From: Amblyomma americanum
Taxonomy: Eukaryota; Arthropoda; Arachnida; Ixodida; Ixodidae
Assembly (NCBI RefSeq): GCF_052857255.1
Contig: NC_135507.1
Location: 71,435,721 to 71,499,720 of the forward strand
Length of the DNA stretch: 64,000 bases
Direction of reading: 5' to 3'
Shown: piece by piece, positions 55,340 through 64,000 of the stretch
How the letters are laid out: each line of letters opens with the position of its first letter
Position numbering within the stretch: the stretch's first letter is position 1
The notes under the pieces: generated by a model
Databases searched by the model: none
What the model was told of the DNA's origin: nothing
The model's input: the letters and a program-made list of their open reading frames with translations, nothing else
Program-made: the position numbers and the translations under genes

Positions 55340-56020
55340 CACGGGCACCTTAGCGTTTCGCCTTCACCGCCACGTAGGTACCTCAAAGCGTGATAGAGGC
55401 GTCCACTGTCCTATGGAGCCAGTTATGCGCCTTGCTTTCCTCAAAATCATCGGAGTCTGGAACGTTGTCAACGCCGACGGCAATAACACATGAACGCTTC
55501 AGTGCCGCGTTTCTTGCTTCTACAACGTTGTGAATGGCACCGCATGCAAAGCACATCTCGCACTACTGCCACATAAAGCTTAAACTGCGACTGAGGTGTC
55601 CATCGCCCCAGATGGCCAGGTATGCGCCTTTCCTTTGCTTTCGAAGAAAATTGGATTGGTTTTGAAATTTGCTTTTGAAGAAAGGAAATGGCGCGGTAAC
55701 AGTCTCACATATACCGGTTGACACCCGAACCAGTTTTGAGTTAAGGAAATGGCGTAGTAACTGTCACATATATCGGTGGACACCCGAACCGCACCCGGTG
55801 GCGGCGACGGTGCGCGGCGGAATACCTGTGGCTGTGTTGAAGGTCAATCTCTGGCGTACGCGAAACGCGCCGCTGCTGGCCCAGTGAAGCTTTCGCTTCA
55901 AAAGGCGCTCGTGTGCTGTGCGACGTCAATGCACGTTCAAGATCGCCAGACGAGAGAAATTATTCCCCAACACTCCACAATGCCACCTCTTCCTCTTTTC
56001 ACTGTTACGGAGCAAACTTG
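55340..56020. mobile_element. Several SINE fragments in both orientations
   Basis: 55335-55370 is the complement of the SINE centre (ACACGGGCACCTTAGCGTTT). 55675-55720 and 55745-55795 are two consecutive complements of SINE 3' ends (GGAAATGGCG..AC.GTC.CATATA.CGG). 55890-56005 is a plus-strand SINE centre to 3' part (GGCGCTCGTGTGCTGTGCGA, ATTATTCC, TGCCACCTCTTCC). Between them the sequence is unassigned; 55400-55640 contains two diverged copies of a GTCCAC/ATGG.GCCAG.TATGCGCCTT repeat. Confidence 0.65.
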
Positions 56021-56039
56021 AAAACGATGTGCCGCCCAA

Positions 56040-56835
56040 CAGGAGCTTACGCGCGTGACCAGCACTGGCGCCAGACGCGGGCGGCGACTAGTGATCTCTA
56101 TAGAAGCAGAAGAAGCAGTCATCGCGCTTGCGATATCGTCTTCCACTGCCACTCTTACCCTGAGCAATTCCAAAACCACCATTCAAAATTTTACCTGCGA
56201 GCAGATACTTGCTGCCGCCTATAATATTCTCTCCTCCGACCCCCAGCCACCTCGCCCCCGTCCAAATAGTCTGGGTACCGGCCCATTCCGGTTCTCCCGG
56301 TAACAAAGGGGCCCATCCCGCTGCTCGAGCGTACATAAACCGAGTGGCGCGAACCGAAGAACCGGCTAGCGCGAGAGACCGGCTGATCACATATCACGAC
56401 ATCATGCTACACTACCGCGAAGATCATCTACTTTACCCCCACCACACACATCGCTGACAAAACAACAGACGACCTGGCGGCAACCCCAGGCTCGCACATT
56501 TCCCTCCCTAGCGCTACTTGCGCTTTTCTTCCCTTCTACTCACACCCCCGAATGTTCCCTCTGTGGGGTCCCGAGAGCCACATTCGGCCACTGCTGTATG
56601 TTCATCTGCCCACAATAGCAACCACCGGCCCAGTGGGCCCTCGCGGACTCAGAGGGGTGGGAGGTCGTGGTCTCTCCAGTTCCGACCCTGCCTCGCAGCT
56701 GAGGCTGATGCAGTGGGCAGAGAAGGTCGCCGTCAGACACGGGCTGCCCGCCACTGTCCACGACCAGGAGCCAGCCCACCTCTGAAATTTTGAACCAAAA
56801 GTGCTTCGTCAATAACAAAGTTCTTCACCTTCACC
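56040..56835 (+). mobile_element. LINE E-type RNase H and 3' end fragment
   Basis: In plus-strand frames: IEAEEAVIALAISSSTATL (Glu), LTLSNSKTTIQNF (Asp position now Asn), VQIVWVPAHSGSPGNKGAH, then ITYHDIMLHYREDHLLYP, a degraded zinc cluster and QLRLMQWAEKVAVRHGL. The 3' end is CAATAACAAAGTTCTTCACC at about 56810-56830. It is dead and 5'-truncated. Confidence 0.7.
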
Positions 56836-56845
56836 ACCTAGCGTG

Positions 56846-57040
56846 GCCACCGCGGTGGCTGAGTGCTTATGGCACTCGGCTACTCACCCGAAAGACGCGG
56901 GTTCGATTCCGGCCCCAGCAGTCGAATTTCGATGGAGGCAAAACTAGAGGCTCGTGTACTGTGGGATGTCAGTGTGCGTTAAAGAACCCCAGGTGGTCAA
57001 AATATCCTGAGCCCTGCACTACGACGTCCGACACGAATGA
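56846..57040 (+). mobile_element. tRNA-derived SINE, variant head
   Basis: A diverged relative of the Ruka-type SINE: A box GTGGCTGAGTGC, B box GGGTTCGATTCC (56899-56910), then the shared body (GATGGAGGCAAAACTAGAGG, GTGTACTGTGGGATGTCAGT, AACCCCAGGTGGTC). It is more tRNA-like than the main family and may be an older subfamily. It follows directly after a LINE 3' end. Confidence 0.75.
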
Positions 57041-57044
57041 AAAA

Positions 57045-57195
57045 AAAATGGTTTTTGAGGAAAGGAGAGGAAGCAGTAATTGTCTCACCTCTCGGTGGAC
57101 ACCCGAACCGCGCCGTAAGAAAAAGGTTGATAGCGGGAGGGAAAGAAGAGGTGCCATAGAGGAGGGCTCTGGAATAATTTTGACCACCTGAGGAT
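57045..57195 (-). mobile_element. SINE 3' half, minus strand
   Basis: The complement of a SINE 3' part: GGAAAGGAGAGGAAGCAGTA, GGTGGACACCCGAACCGCG, GGAGGGCTCTGGAATAATTT, GACCACCTGAGGAT. The tRNA-like head is missing and repeat X follows. Confidence 0.75.
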
Positions 57196-57990
57196 TTTAA
57201 CGCGACAGCGTGAAGGAGCTCGTGTCGAATAATAATGGTTTTTTGGGGAAAGGAAATGGCGCAGTATGTCTCATATATCGTTGGGCACCTGAACCGCTCC
57301 TAAAGGGAAGGGATAAAGGAGGGAGTGAAAGAAGAAAGGAAGAAGGAGGTGCCGTAGTGGAGGGCTCCGGAATAATTTCGACCACCTGGGGATCTTTAAC
57401 GTCCACTGGCATCGCACAGAACACGGGCGCCTTAGCGTTTTTCCTCCATAAAAACGCAGCCGCCGCGGTCGGGTTCGAACCCGGGAACTCCGGATCAGTA
57501 GTCGAGCGCCCTAACCACTGAGCCACCGCGTCGTGTCGAAGAAACGCCGGTGTCGGTGTCAGCGGCATTGGCCGTCCACGAAAAATCCTCCTCCTCGCAA
57601 GCCTCCGCCTCCCCCCTCTCGCAATGTACCGCACTGCCCCAACAGACAGCGCGCGACGGCATTATGCCTCCGTTGCCCGAGTAGAGTTGGGCCCGGCTGC
57701 GAGGCTAGCGCGGGAGCGCTGCCGAAGGCTGCGCCCGACTAGAGTTGAGCGCTGCTGGGAGGCTAGTCCTCCCACCGCGCCAAGGGAGGCTAGCCGGCGC
57801 TCCCCCTCCTGAGCGCTGCTGCTGACGCGCGCGCTCCCTCCCCCTCGGGCTCTCCGCTACGTGGTTTTGCCGCTCCGCGCGTCCATGTCACTGTACGGGC
57901 GATGGCGTTCCGTGGACTCCCTGGCAGTGCTGCAACACACTGTCGCGTTCCACTCTTAAAGGCGAAGCTTAAGCATCCTCGAATTTTTTT
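57195..57990. repeat. Second copy of repeat X, interrupted by a SINE
   Basis: 57195-57229 and 57531-57970 match the pieces of the copy at 34.66-35.73 kb in the same order. Removing the SINE rejoins CTCGTGTCGAA to GAAACGCCGGTGTCGG. No coding function is recognisable. Between 57690 and 57830 lies a local internal repeat (GAGTTG.GC...GAGGCTAG). Confidence 0.65.
57230..57530 (-). mobile_element. Ruka-type SINE, full length, minus strand
   Basis: The complete complement of the 29686 SINE, with B box complement GGGTTCGAACCC near 57471 and A box complement near 57515. It is flanked by the 10-bp direct repeat TCGTGTCGAA (57220-57229 and 57531-57540) and sits inside a copy of repeat X. Confidence 0.9.
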
Positions 57991-57994
57991 TAAG

Positions 57995-58433
57995 TGCGCT
58001 GACATCGCACAGCACACGGGCGCCTTTTGCGTTTCGCCTCCATCGAAACGCGGCCGCAGCGGTCGGGTACTCGAGGTGGCCGAAATTTCTGAAGCCGTCC
58101 TCCACGATGCCTCTTTCTCTCCTTTTCTTCCATGCATTCTACCCTTCCTTCTCTTACAATGAGGTTGCTGTTTCCACCGAGAATTAAGTGAGACAGTTAC
58201 TACCCCTTCCATTTCCTCAAAAGCAATTTTAATATTTTTTTCTTCACAGTCCATGTCAGTGCACACTAAAGATCCCCCGGACAGCAGCCTACGCCAGTGG
58301 GCCCTGACAGAGCTCCAACCACCGCTACAACCGCCTAAACAATTTCATTAAAATATTTTCACCACCACCACCCCGGAGGGTCGAAAGTTTTCTGGGGGCC
58401 TCCACTACGGCACCTCTTTCTCTCTTTCTTCTT
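57995..58433. mobile_element. SINE fragments and a LINE-A-like 3' tail
   Basis: 57995-58065 is the complement of the SINE head/centre. 58100-58250 resembles SINE 3' sequence. 58345-58375 reads TTAAAATATTTTCACC(ACC)n, like the LINE A 3' end. 58376-58433 is a plus-strand SINE 3' part (GGGCCTCCACTACGGCACCT) that continues after the LTR at 59003. Confidence 0.6.
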
Positions 58434-59002
58434 TGTGGGGACCTGCCCTGCAGCCCCCTGTGTTTGCTTTCCCGCGAGGCACCGTGCAGCGGCAGTCTCA
58501 CCTCGATGATGAACGCATTCCCTTGTCAGTTACATTAACTGACAAGAGAGGGCGCCAGCATCGCTGCGCGGGAGACTGCCAAAGCCAGCGCGCGGGAGAG
58601 GGGGAATGGGGGCTTCGGCTGGGATCGTCGGCTCGGGCGGACGTGTCGCTCGCGGCTCCGTTTTTCGCCGGCGGGGCGAGGAAGCGACAGGGAGACAGGC
58701 TCCCGTACTCGTCCCGTCCGGCCTTCGGAGCATCCCTTCCCCTGGCGTGGGCGAACATTCGCTCGGTACCTACTTGCATGGTGAGTCGGACGACCTCGAT
58801 TCATTACCGTACCTTGTTGCTAGCTGGCGTTATTGTTTCTGTAGCAATAAATGCCTGTTTGTGTCAGCCAGTGTGTCGTTCCTTTGTTCGCTCAGAGCAA
58901 GGCCCGCCGTGGTTGGCGAGCGCTCGGTAGCGTACGCGATCACGGGGTAGGGTCCGGGCGGCTTTGAACCGTGTATTTATATCTCCTCAAGTAAACCCCA
59001 CA
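58434..59002 (+). mobile_element. Candidate solo LTR, 569 bp
   Basis: The segment begins TGTGGGG and ends CCCCACA, interrupts a SINE (left half to 58433, right half from 59003) and contains AATAAA at 58847 near its last third, all LTR features of a Gypsy-like type. A perfect 10-bp-stem hairpin (CTTGTCAGTT with AACTGACAAG) lies at 58526-58550. The open frame across it has no motif. I cannot see a clean 4-6 bp target duplication, so a DNA element with short inverted ends remains possible. Confidence 0.6.
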
Positions 59003-59115
59003 AATTTCACTCCCGCCTTGCTCCCTTCGCTTACGGCCGGTTCGGGACCCGTGTCCACCGACATGTTTGAGACAATTACTGCGCCATTTCTTTTCTTCAA
59101 AAACAAATTTGCAAA
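59003..59115 (+). mobile_element. SINE 3' remainder right of the LTR
   Basis: TTTCACTCCCGCCTTGCTCC, TTACGGCCGGTTCGGG, TTTGAGACAATTACTGCGCC and AAAAACAAATTT correspond to the SINE 3' end and continue the piece that stops at 58433. Confidence 0.7.
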
Positions 59116-59488
59116 TTACTTTACATTTTTTTTTATTCTGAAAGTGGTGCTAGCAGGTGACTGCAGAAGAAGGCGAAGACTAACAACGAAAGCCCGTCTG
59201 GTCAGGAAAATTCATGACGGAAAACCATCGCGCGGCTACCAGTCGTTCAAACAAAAGACGTTCGGTTGCGCTGGGCATGGCCGAGATTGCCGAGAGCACT
59301 CCAGTTCGCGGGAACAGGCCTTATAAACTACTCTTCCTCGACTGTTAATTGTTTGCCACGCACAACGTCGATTCCCAAATGCTGTTGCAAGCCAGCGCTG
59401 TGTTCGTCTGGTCTTCCTTTTACTTGCCTTTTCGTGCTCTGTTCATTCGAAAGGCGTACAGAAAGACAAGCATGAGTCGGTTACTTAC

Positions 59489-60125
59489 ATCCGTTCGTAT
59501 CCGTCAACTTGAGGTTGAGCAAGCGACAGGGGTCGAGCCAGCGACCGCTCGCCTCAACGTCTGCCATGGCAAACCGTCGGGGCAAGATGGCAAGATCCTG
59601 CATGAAGACAAGCACCACAGGGGCCACGTCGCGCAGCAGATGCAAGACGACGGCCTGTGATGAAAAATTATAAATAAGAATTCATTACATAAATTTGCCG
59701 ATGTTTGGCGCATTGTACAACCACGTACCTTGATGTTGTCGCTGGCAAACTGCGGACTCACGTTGCACCTCGACAGGTCGTTGGCCCCCATATACAAAAT
59801 CGCGAAATCTGCAGACTGATGCGACGACGTCGTACGTAGCCACCAACGCTGAATCTGCACGTCTCCACCGACGGGAAACACCGCAGAAGGGGCCTGCACA
59901 ATCGCTTCAGTTGGATGTCGCTGACGCGTGCCCCGCGCAACGACACTGCAAATCGGCTCTAATAAACGCTGGAAGCTACAGCTAGCACAGCGCGAGGGAG
60001 AGGACAAAGCTCTGGCCGCCCATTTGGTCGCACGGTCGAAGTTCGCACGTTTAACTCGCGGGCAACAGAAGGGAGATGACTAGGTACTTTTTGACAAAAC
60101 TCAAATGCACGTAAACACTGCAACC
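59489..60125 (-). pseudogene. Second SGNH/GDSL-hydrolase-like locus, broken
   Basis: Minus-strand pieces resemble an SGNH hydrolase. RFAVSLRGARVSDIQLKRL (about 59965-59905) matches the Gly block, and after a frame change DFAILYMGANDLSRCNV (59800-59750) carries the Gly-x-Asn-Asp block. The exon ends ASDNIK at 59729 before GTACGTGG. A 72-base intron ends TCACAG, and the next exon (59654-59489) starts AVVLHLLRDVAPVVLVF and ends before GTAAGT. Exon ends ASD(N)IK and the V-LV-F opening match the 9.2-9.5 kb locus, so both belong to one family. The D-x-x-H exon is not found downstream. LINE F separates this locus from its upstream part. Confidence 0.5.
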
Positions 60126-60278
60126 TAGAGATTCCTGAAGAGAGAGAGAGAAAAAACTTTATTGGCGCCAAAAATTGGTCGATTGAGTGGGACCCGGGTG
60201 TCTTCATGTTGAAGTTCCGAGTCTTCCAGGGGTGATGCCCTTATTCCAAGGCCCACAGCAAACTAAATATATGGCAGT

Positions 60279-61090
60279 GAAACTGTCGGGGTTACCGGCG
60301 CATGCAGTGACTACTGCAGCAATTCATATACAGGCAGGGCTCACCGCCTGATTTAATTCTCTTGCAAGAAACTAATATAACTCCGGTTTTAAAACGATAC
60401 CAGTGCCAGGAAAATGGACGCACCGCAGCTCTAATTAAAAACCACCTTGTAACCATAGGGCATGACGAAATTGAGGACACGGGGATAGAGCACGTTATAA
60501 CGGAGGTTATTCCCAAAAATAAGCATAAAGCCAAAAGCACTTTCATAGTAAACCTATATAGCCCACCCAGACAGAAGAGATGCAATTTTAATTAGCTTTT
60601 CATGGAGGTGGGAAGACTAGCTAAATCCAAGACTTGCTTATCGGGGGAGACTTCAACGCGAGAGACCCAAGCTGGGGCTACCAGAAAGGAGAGAAAAAAG
60701 GACAACTAATCAGTATAGCAGCGGTAAATGCAAACTGCACCCTACTAACAGATGAGAACCAACCAACGCGACTAGGGAACAGCTTTAGCCCAGACACGTG
60801 CCCAGACCTGACTTTTGTCAGAGGAGCGCGGCAGGTCGAGTGGGAGAACGTGCTGGAGAACCTGGGAAGTGACCACTATGTAATCAAGGTCACTCTTGAA
60901 GCAGAGAAAATTTGGAACCGCCCACATAAAAGACTGGGACGCTTTCAGGGGCGATTGTGGGCAGATGCAAGGCGCAATCACCTCAATAGAGGAATGGAGC
61001 AAGGAGCTGAAAGAGTTGCAGGAACAAAACACGCAAGAGATAGACAGTACGGAGGTCACACCGGAAGTGGATCCGAGGCTGCTTAGGCTA
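60279..61090 (+). pseudogene. LINE F endonuclease, broken
   Basis: The frame begins NCRGYRRMQ then TGA, continues QQFIYRQGSPPDLILLQETNI, IVNLYSPPRQKR, a stop near 60593, then LIGGDFNARDPSWGYQKGE, DTCPDLTFVRGAR and NLGSDHYVIKV. All catalytic motifs are recognisable. The linker continues in shifted frames to LWEARRGLTK at about 61115. Confidence 0.82.
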
Positions 61091-62480
61091 TGGGAAGCAA
61101 GGCGAGGGCTCACAAAGTGATGGAAAAAAAGAAGCTTAACATGAAGCTACGAATCAATATCGCAGAGGTCACCAAGAAGGCAGAGGAGTATGCGGCACAC
61201 CTTGCCAGACAGCGGTGGGAGCAGTTCAGCAGCTCTCTGAACGGCACCCTTAGCCTGGCCAGAACGTGGAGGATACTCAAAGCCCTCACGGATCCAACAA
61301 AGACCAAAGCAGAAAGTGGGAAAGCAATCCAGAGGCTGGTCCACAACAGCAAAGAGTCAAATGAAGAGATCCGGGAGGCGGTCAAGAAGTGCTATGGCAC
61401 AGACAAGCCGCAAGGATACCAAGGAGAATATCAAGGGCAGGAGAACCCGCACCTCGACAGGCCGATAACCAAGGAAGAGGTCTATGCGGCCATCATGGCA
61501 GTTACCAGAAACACAGCAGCAGGAGCCGATAAAATTAGAAACTCGCTAATTCGCAACCTCAGCGATGAAGCAGTGATGCAACACACAGACTACCTCAATA
61601 CACTGTGGACAGAAGGCACACTGCCGCGGGAATGGAAGCATGCAGAAGTTGTGATGATTCCCAAGCCAGGCAAGAAGTTGGAGATAAACAATTTGCGCCT
61701 ATCTCGTTCACGTCGTGCCTAGGAAAGCTTTTTGAGAGAGTCATCACAAGGAGAATACAACAATACCTGGAAGATGAAGATCTGTACCCGCACAGTATGT
61801 TCGGCTTCAGAACATATCTATCGACGCAGGACATCCTCTTACAGATCAAGGAGGAAGTCGCAGAAGCCGCCTCAAAAACAGGAGAGAACATCATCATGGC
61901 ACTGGACATCAAGGGCGCGTTCGATAACATCAGCCATGACGCCATCACGGAAGGGCTAACCACCAACTGCGGAAGAGCACACGACTACGTAAGGGCCTTC
62001 CTGTCAAACCGCTCAGGTACGGTTGGACTGGGGGACCTACGCAGCAATGTCTTTGAAACACCAAACAAAGGCACCCGCAAGGTTCAGTGATCTCGCCGGT
62101 CCTCTTCAACATAGCCATGATTGGGCTAGGCAGACAGCTGAGCCAGATAGAGGGGATACAGCACGCTATGTACGCCGATGATATAACGATCTGGATTGTC
62201 TAGGGCTCCCCAGGGCAAAAACAAGATCTCCTGCAGCAGGCAGCCACATGCGTGGAGAACTACGTCAGAGAGAGAGGCCTGGCATGCTCCACCGAGAAGT
62301 CGGAAATTCTACGAGTGGGCAAGAGACCATCCAAAGAAATATACAACATAAAAATTCAAGGGGAGGTCCTCCCGGAACGCAAGATGATCAGAGTGTTGGG
62401 AATGTGGATCCAAAGCAACGGGAAGTGCAGCCACACCCTAAGCCTTCTCCACCAATGCAACAGGTCAGCAGAATGATCAC
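61090..62480 (+). pseudogene. LINE F reverse transcriptase, broken
   Basis: Frames between 61090 and 62476 give ITKEEVYAAIMAVTRNTAAGADKI, REWKHAEVVMIPKPGKK, FTSCLGKLFERVI, FGFRTYLSTQDILL, MALDIKGAFDNISH, then after a shift near 62088 SVISPVLFNIAMIG and HAMYADDITIW (about 62165-62195) with a stop shortly after. Three frameshifts and a stop separate the motifs. Confidence 0.85.
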
Positions 62481-63736
62481 CAGAGAATCACAGAGAAGAT
62501 TTGCTATGAAGGAGAGTGACACGATCAAGTTAGTCAAGAGCCTGGTGGTCAGCCGCATAACATACTCACTCCCCTACCACAAGATGACACAGCACGAAAA
62601 AGAACAAGCAGACACTTTAATCAGGAAGGCTTTCAAGACGGCCCTAAATCTACCAAGAAATACGTCAAACGAGAAGCTCCTCAAGTTGGGAGTCCACAAT
62701 ACGTTTGACGAGCTTACGGAAGCTCAAATAGGGGCCCAAATGTACAGGCTCCAGCAGTCAACCACCGGCCGAGCGCTCCTCCGAAGCCTGGGCTACTCAA
62801 GTGAAGAAGTGGAAGATAGGGTTGCGGGCATACCTGAAAACATTCGCCAAACACTCAGGGTGTGCCCAATGCCTCGCAACATGAACCCTCATCTGCACGC
62901 AGAGAGAAGGGCTGCGAGAGCAGAGTATGTAGAAAAGCACTTAGCTGGAAAAGGAAATGTAGTATACACAGATGCGGCTTTGCATCGATGGAACAGAAAC
63001 ACGAAGGAACACAGAGTAGTATCGGTGGTGGTGAGCCATCAAGGGGACCTAGTCACCAGTATATCACAGAGCGGCTGCAGGGTATCCGAGGGGGAAGAAG
63101 CTGCTGTTGCAAAAGCAGTAGATGAAGGATACCGCAGAAATAAATCGCTCACAATAATCACTGACTCCAAAGAAGCATGCAGGCACTACACTAATGGTAG
63201 GATTAGCAAGGGCGCGCTACGCATCATCCTCCAGTCGGGACCCCCGAACAAAGAAATTCAGCAAAAAAATGTTCTGGGTGCCGGGGCACACCGGGGTGAC
63301 TGGGAATCAGAGGGCCGACGATCTAGCTCGCGAGCTTACCAAGCGAGCAGATACATCAAGTGACCCTGAGCCCATTACAACGGTGGAACCATCGTACGCG
63401 GAAATCCTAAATCACTACAGAGGACAGAGGATAGCGTATCCTCCACCACACCAGCTATTAACGCAATATGAGGCAGACGGTTGGCGTAGACTGCAAACAG
63501 GAAGCTTTTATAACTTACACATACTTCACAAAATGTTTCCGAACCAGTACGCCGACATATGCAAATGGTGTGGAGCCACCCCCACTTTATACCATAATAC
63601 ATGGGAGTGTAAAAGCAGTTATTCATTCCATAAACTAAAAGAGCCCAATGCGGAACAGTGGGAGAGCCTGCTCCCCAGCAGCATGCTGGCGGTCCAAAAA
63701 GGACTGGTCCAGCATGCGTATGAGATAGCAAGACAG
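62464..63736 (+). pseudogene. LINE F RT thumb, RNase H and zinc tail
   Basis: The thumb (VSRITYSLPYHKMTQHEKEQ) is followed by RNase H: VVYTDAALHRW (Asp), SEGEEAAVAKA (Glu), LTIITDSKEACRHY (Asp) and, after a frame change near 63260, FWVPGHTGVTGNQRADDLARE. The tail has DGWRRLQTGSFYNLHILHKM, the zinc cluster CKWCGATPTLYHNTWEC and AEQWESLLPSSMLAVQKGL. The apparent stop TAG at 63737 belongs to the target repeat, not to the LINE. Confidence 0.85.
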
Positions 63737-63750
63737 TAGAGATTCCTGAA

Positions 63751-64000
63751 ACACTGCCTAGGGGCCGTAAGGCGCTAGGTTTCATGCGCTAAGGAGCTGG
63801 TGTCCCTATCGGTTCCTGCTAAAAATAGACGCGCCCCAGCGAATCTGTTTCGGTGGCGGCGTCTGGCGGCTAAACGTTCAACTGGCTGCTCTGACGACGC
63901 AGCCGTGCAGTCGCGCAGCGGAACCAGACCAGGCCAGTTGTAGCGACGCTTGGCTCGGCAGTAGGCGAACGCCAACGTTTCGATGGACGAGTTTTCGGCG
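63751..64000 (-). other. Right flank of LINE F, open minus frame of unknown meaning
   Basis: On the minus strand a frame stays open from the window edge to a stop near 63775 (about 75 codons, AFAYCRAKRRYNWPGLVPLR and onward). It is upstream of the SGNH-like locus before the LINE insertion and could be an earlier exon or chance. No domain is recognised. Confidence 0.2.

Larger units (their letters stand above)
60140..63736. mobile_element. LINE F with twin-priming-type inversion
   Basis: The insertion is bounded by TAGAGATTCCTGAA at 60126-60139 and 63737-63750. Left part 60140 to about 60278 is a minus-strand LINE 3' end with (TC)n tail and AATAAAG. Right part, about 60279-63736, is ORF2 on the plus strand from the endonuclease NCRG motif to the C-terminus. 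The last codons (YEIARQ) abut the target repeat. One insertion with its 5' portion inverted explains both parts. Confidence 0.88.

Noticed and set aside
55066..55493. Long open frames on both strands
   Set aside because: They run through the CATC microsatellite, where stops cannot occur in either frame; no coding signal outside it.
58433..58950. 165-codon and 114-codon plus-strand frames
   Set aside because: They lie in the GC-rich candidate LTR, overlap in different frames and show no domain.
60140..60290. An independent minus-strand LINE insertion next to LINE F
   Set aside because: The 14-bp target duplication encloses both parts, so a single inverted insertion is simpler.

Overview
The window is eukaryotic and almost certainly comes from a hard tick (Ixodida). 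This rests on a very abundant tRNA-derived SINE that I recognise as the Ruka type described from Rhipicephalus, on spliced genes with GT/AG introns, and on a dense mix of I/Jockey-type LINEs, Penelope-like elements and a BEL/Pao element. There is no operon structure and nothing bacterial. I recognise no conserved housekeeping gene. The species assignment is inference.

Region 1 (1-10.9 kb) holds the only two non-retroelement genes at the left end. On the minus strand a two-exon gene (8623-8353 joined to 3728-1649) encodes two C2H2 fingers, an N-terminal FLYWCH/FAR1-like segment, a MULE (Mutator-like) DDE transposase core and a SWIM zinc finger. The splice junction keeps frame. One homopolymer frameshift lies in the second exon, and a Penelope-like element sits in the intron. 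Divergently, on the plus strand (about 9035-9769), lie exons of an SGNH/GDSL-hydrolase-like gene. The space between them (8.66-8.94 kb) is rich in CRE (TGACGTCA) and CCAAT boxes. A second copy of that promoter segment lies at 21.3 kb. A second SGNH-like locus lies on the minus strand at 59.5-60.1 kb.

Region 2 (10.9-22.8 kb) has a CR1/Jockey-like LINE (10.98-12.89 kb, plus), a truncated Penelope element (13.76-14.52 kb, minus), an I-like LINE 3' end (16.1-17.4 kb, minus), a 231-bp tandem duplication (17.8-18.26 kb), a third Penelope element with its upstream region (19.18-21.29 kb, minus) and a LINE 3' end (21.8 kb, minus).

Region 3 (22.8-36.6 kb) is a nested set. LINE A (ORF1, endonuclease, RT, RNase H; about 23.0-32.8 kb) was split in its ORF2 by LINE B (26,139-30,239, 11-bp target duplication), and LINE B later received a full SINE (29,686-30,002, 17-bp target duplication). 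Downstream lie another SINE, a minisatellite built from SINE 3' ends, and LINE 3' fragments inserted in an older non-coding repeat.

Region 4 (36.6-55.3 kb) has a nearly full-length LINE C (plus, 36.64-42.44 kb). Next comes a BEL/Pao LTR retrotransposon (minus, 54.27-42.53 kb) whose gag zinc-knuckle region is split by a 6.5-kb I-like LINE D (minus). LINE D in turn carries a LINE E 3' fragment (51.2-51.95 kb), a 370-bp inverted-repeat element resembling a MITE (50.09-50.46 kb) and a 190-bp internal duplication. A plus-strand LINE 3' fragment follows, ending in a (CATC)n microsatellite.

Region 5 (55.3-64 kb) has SINE pieces, a LINE RNase H fragment, a candidate solo LTR (58,434-59,002) inside a SINE, the second SGNH-like locus, and LINE F (60,140-63,736). 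LINE F has the inverted structure expected from twin priming and is bounded by a 14-bp target duplication.

Almost every retroelement ORF is broken by stops or frameshifts, so these are mostly dead copies. The value of the window lies in the layered insertion history and in the MULE-derived gene with its divergent SGNH neighbour.
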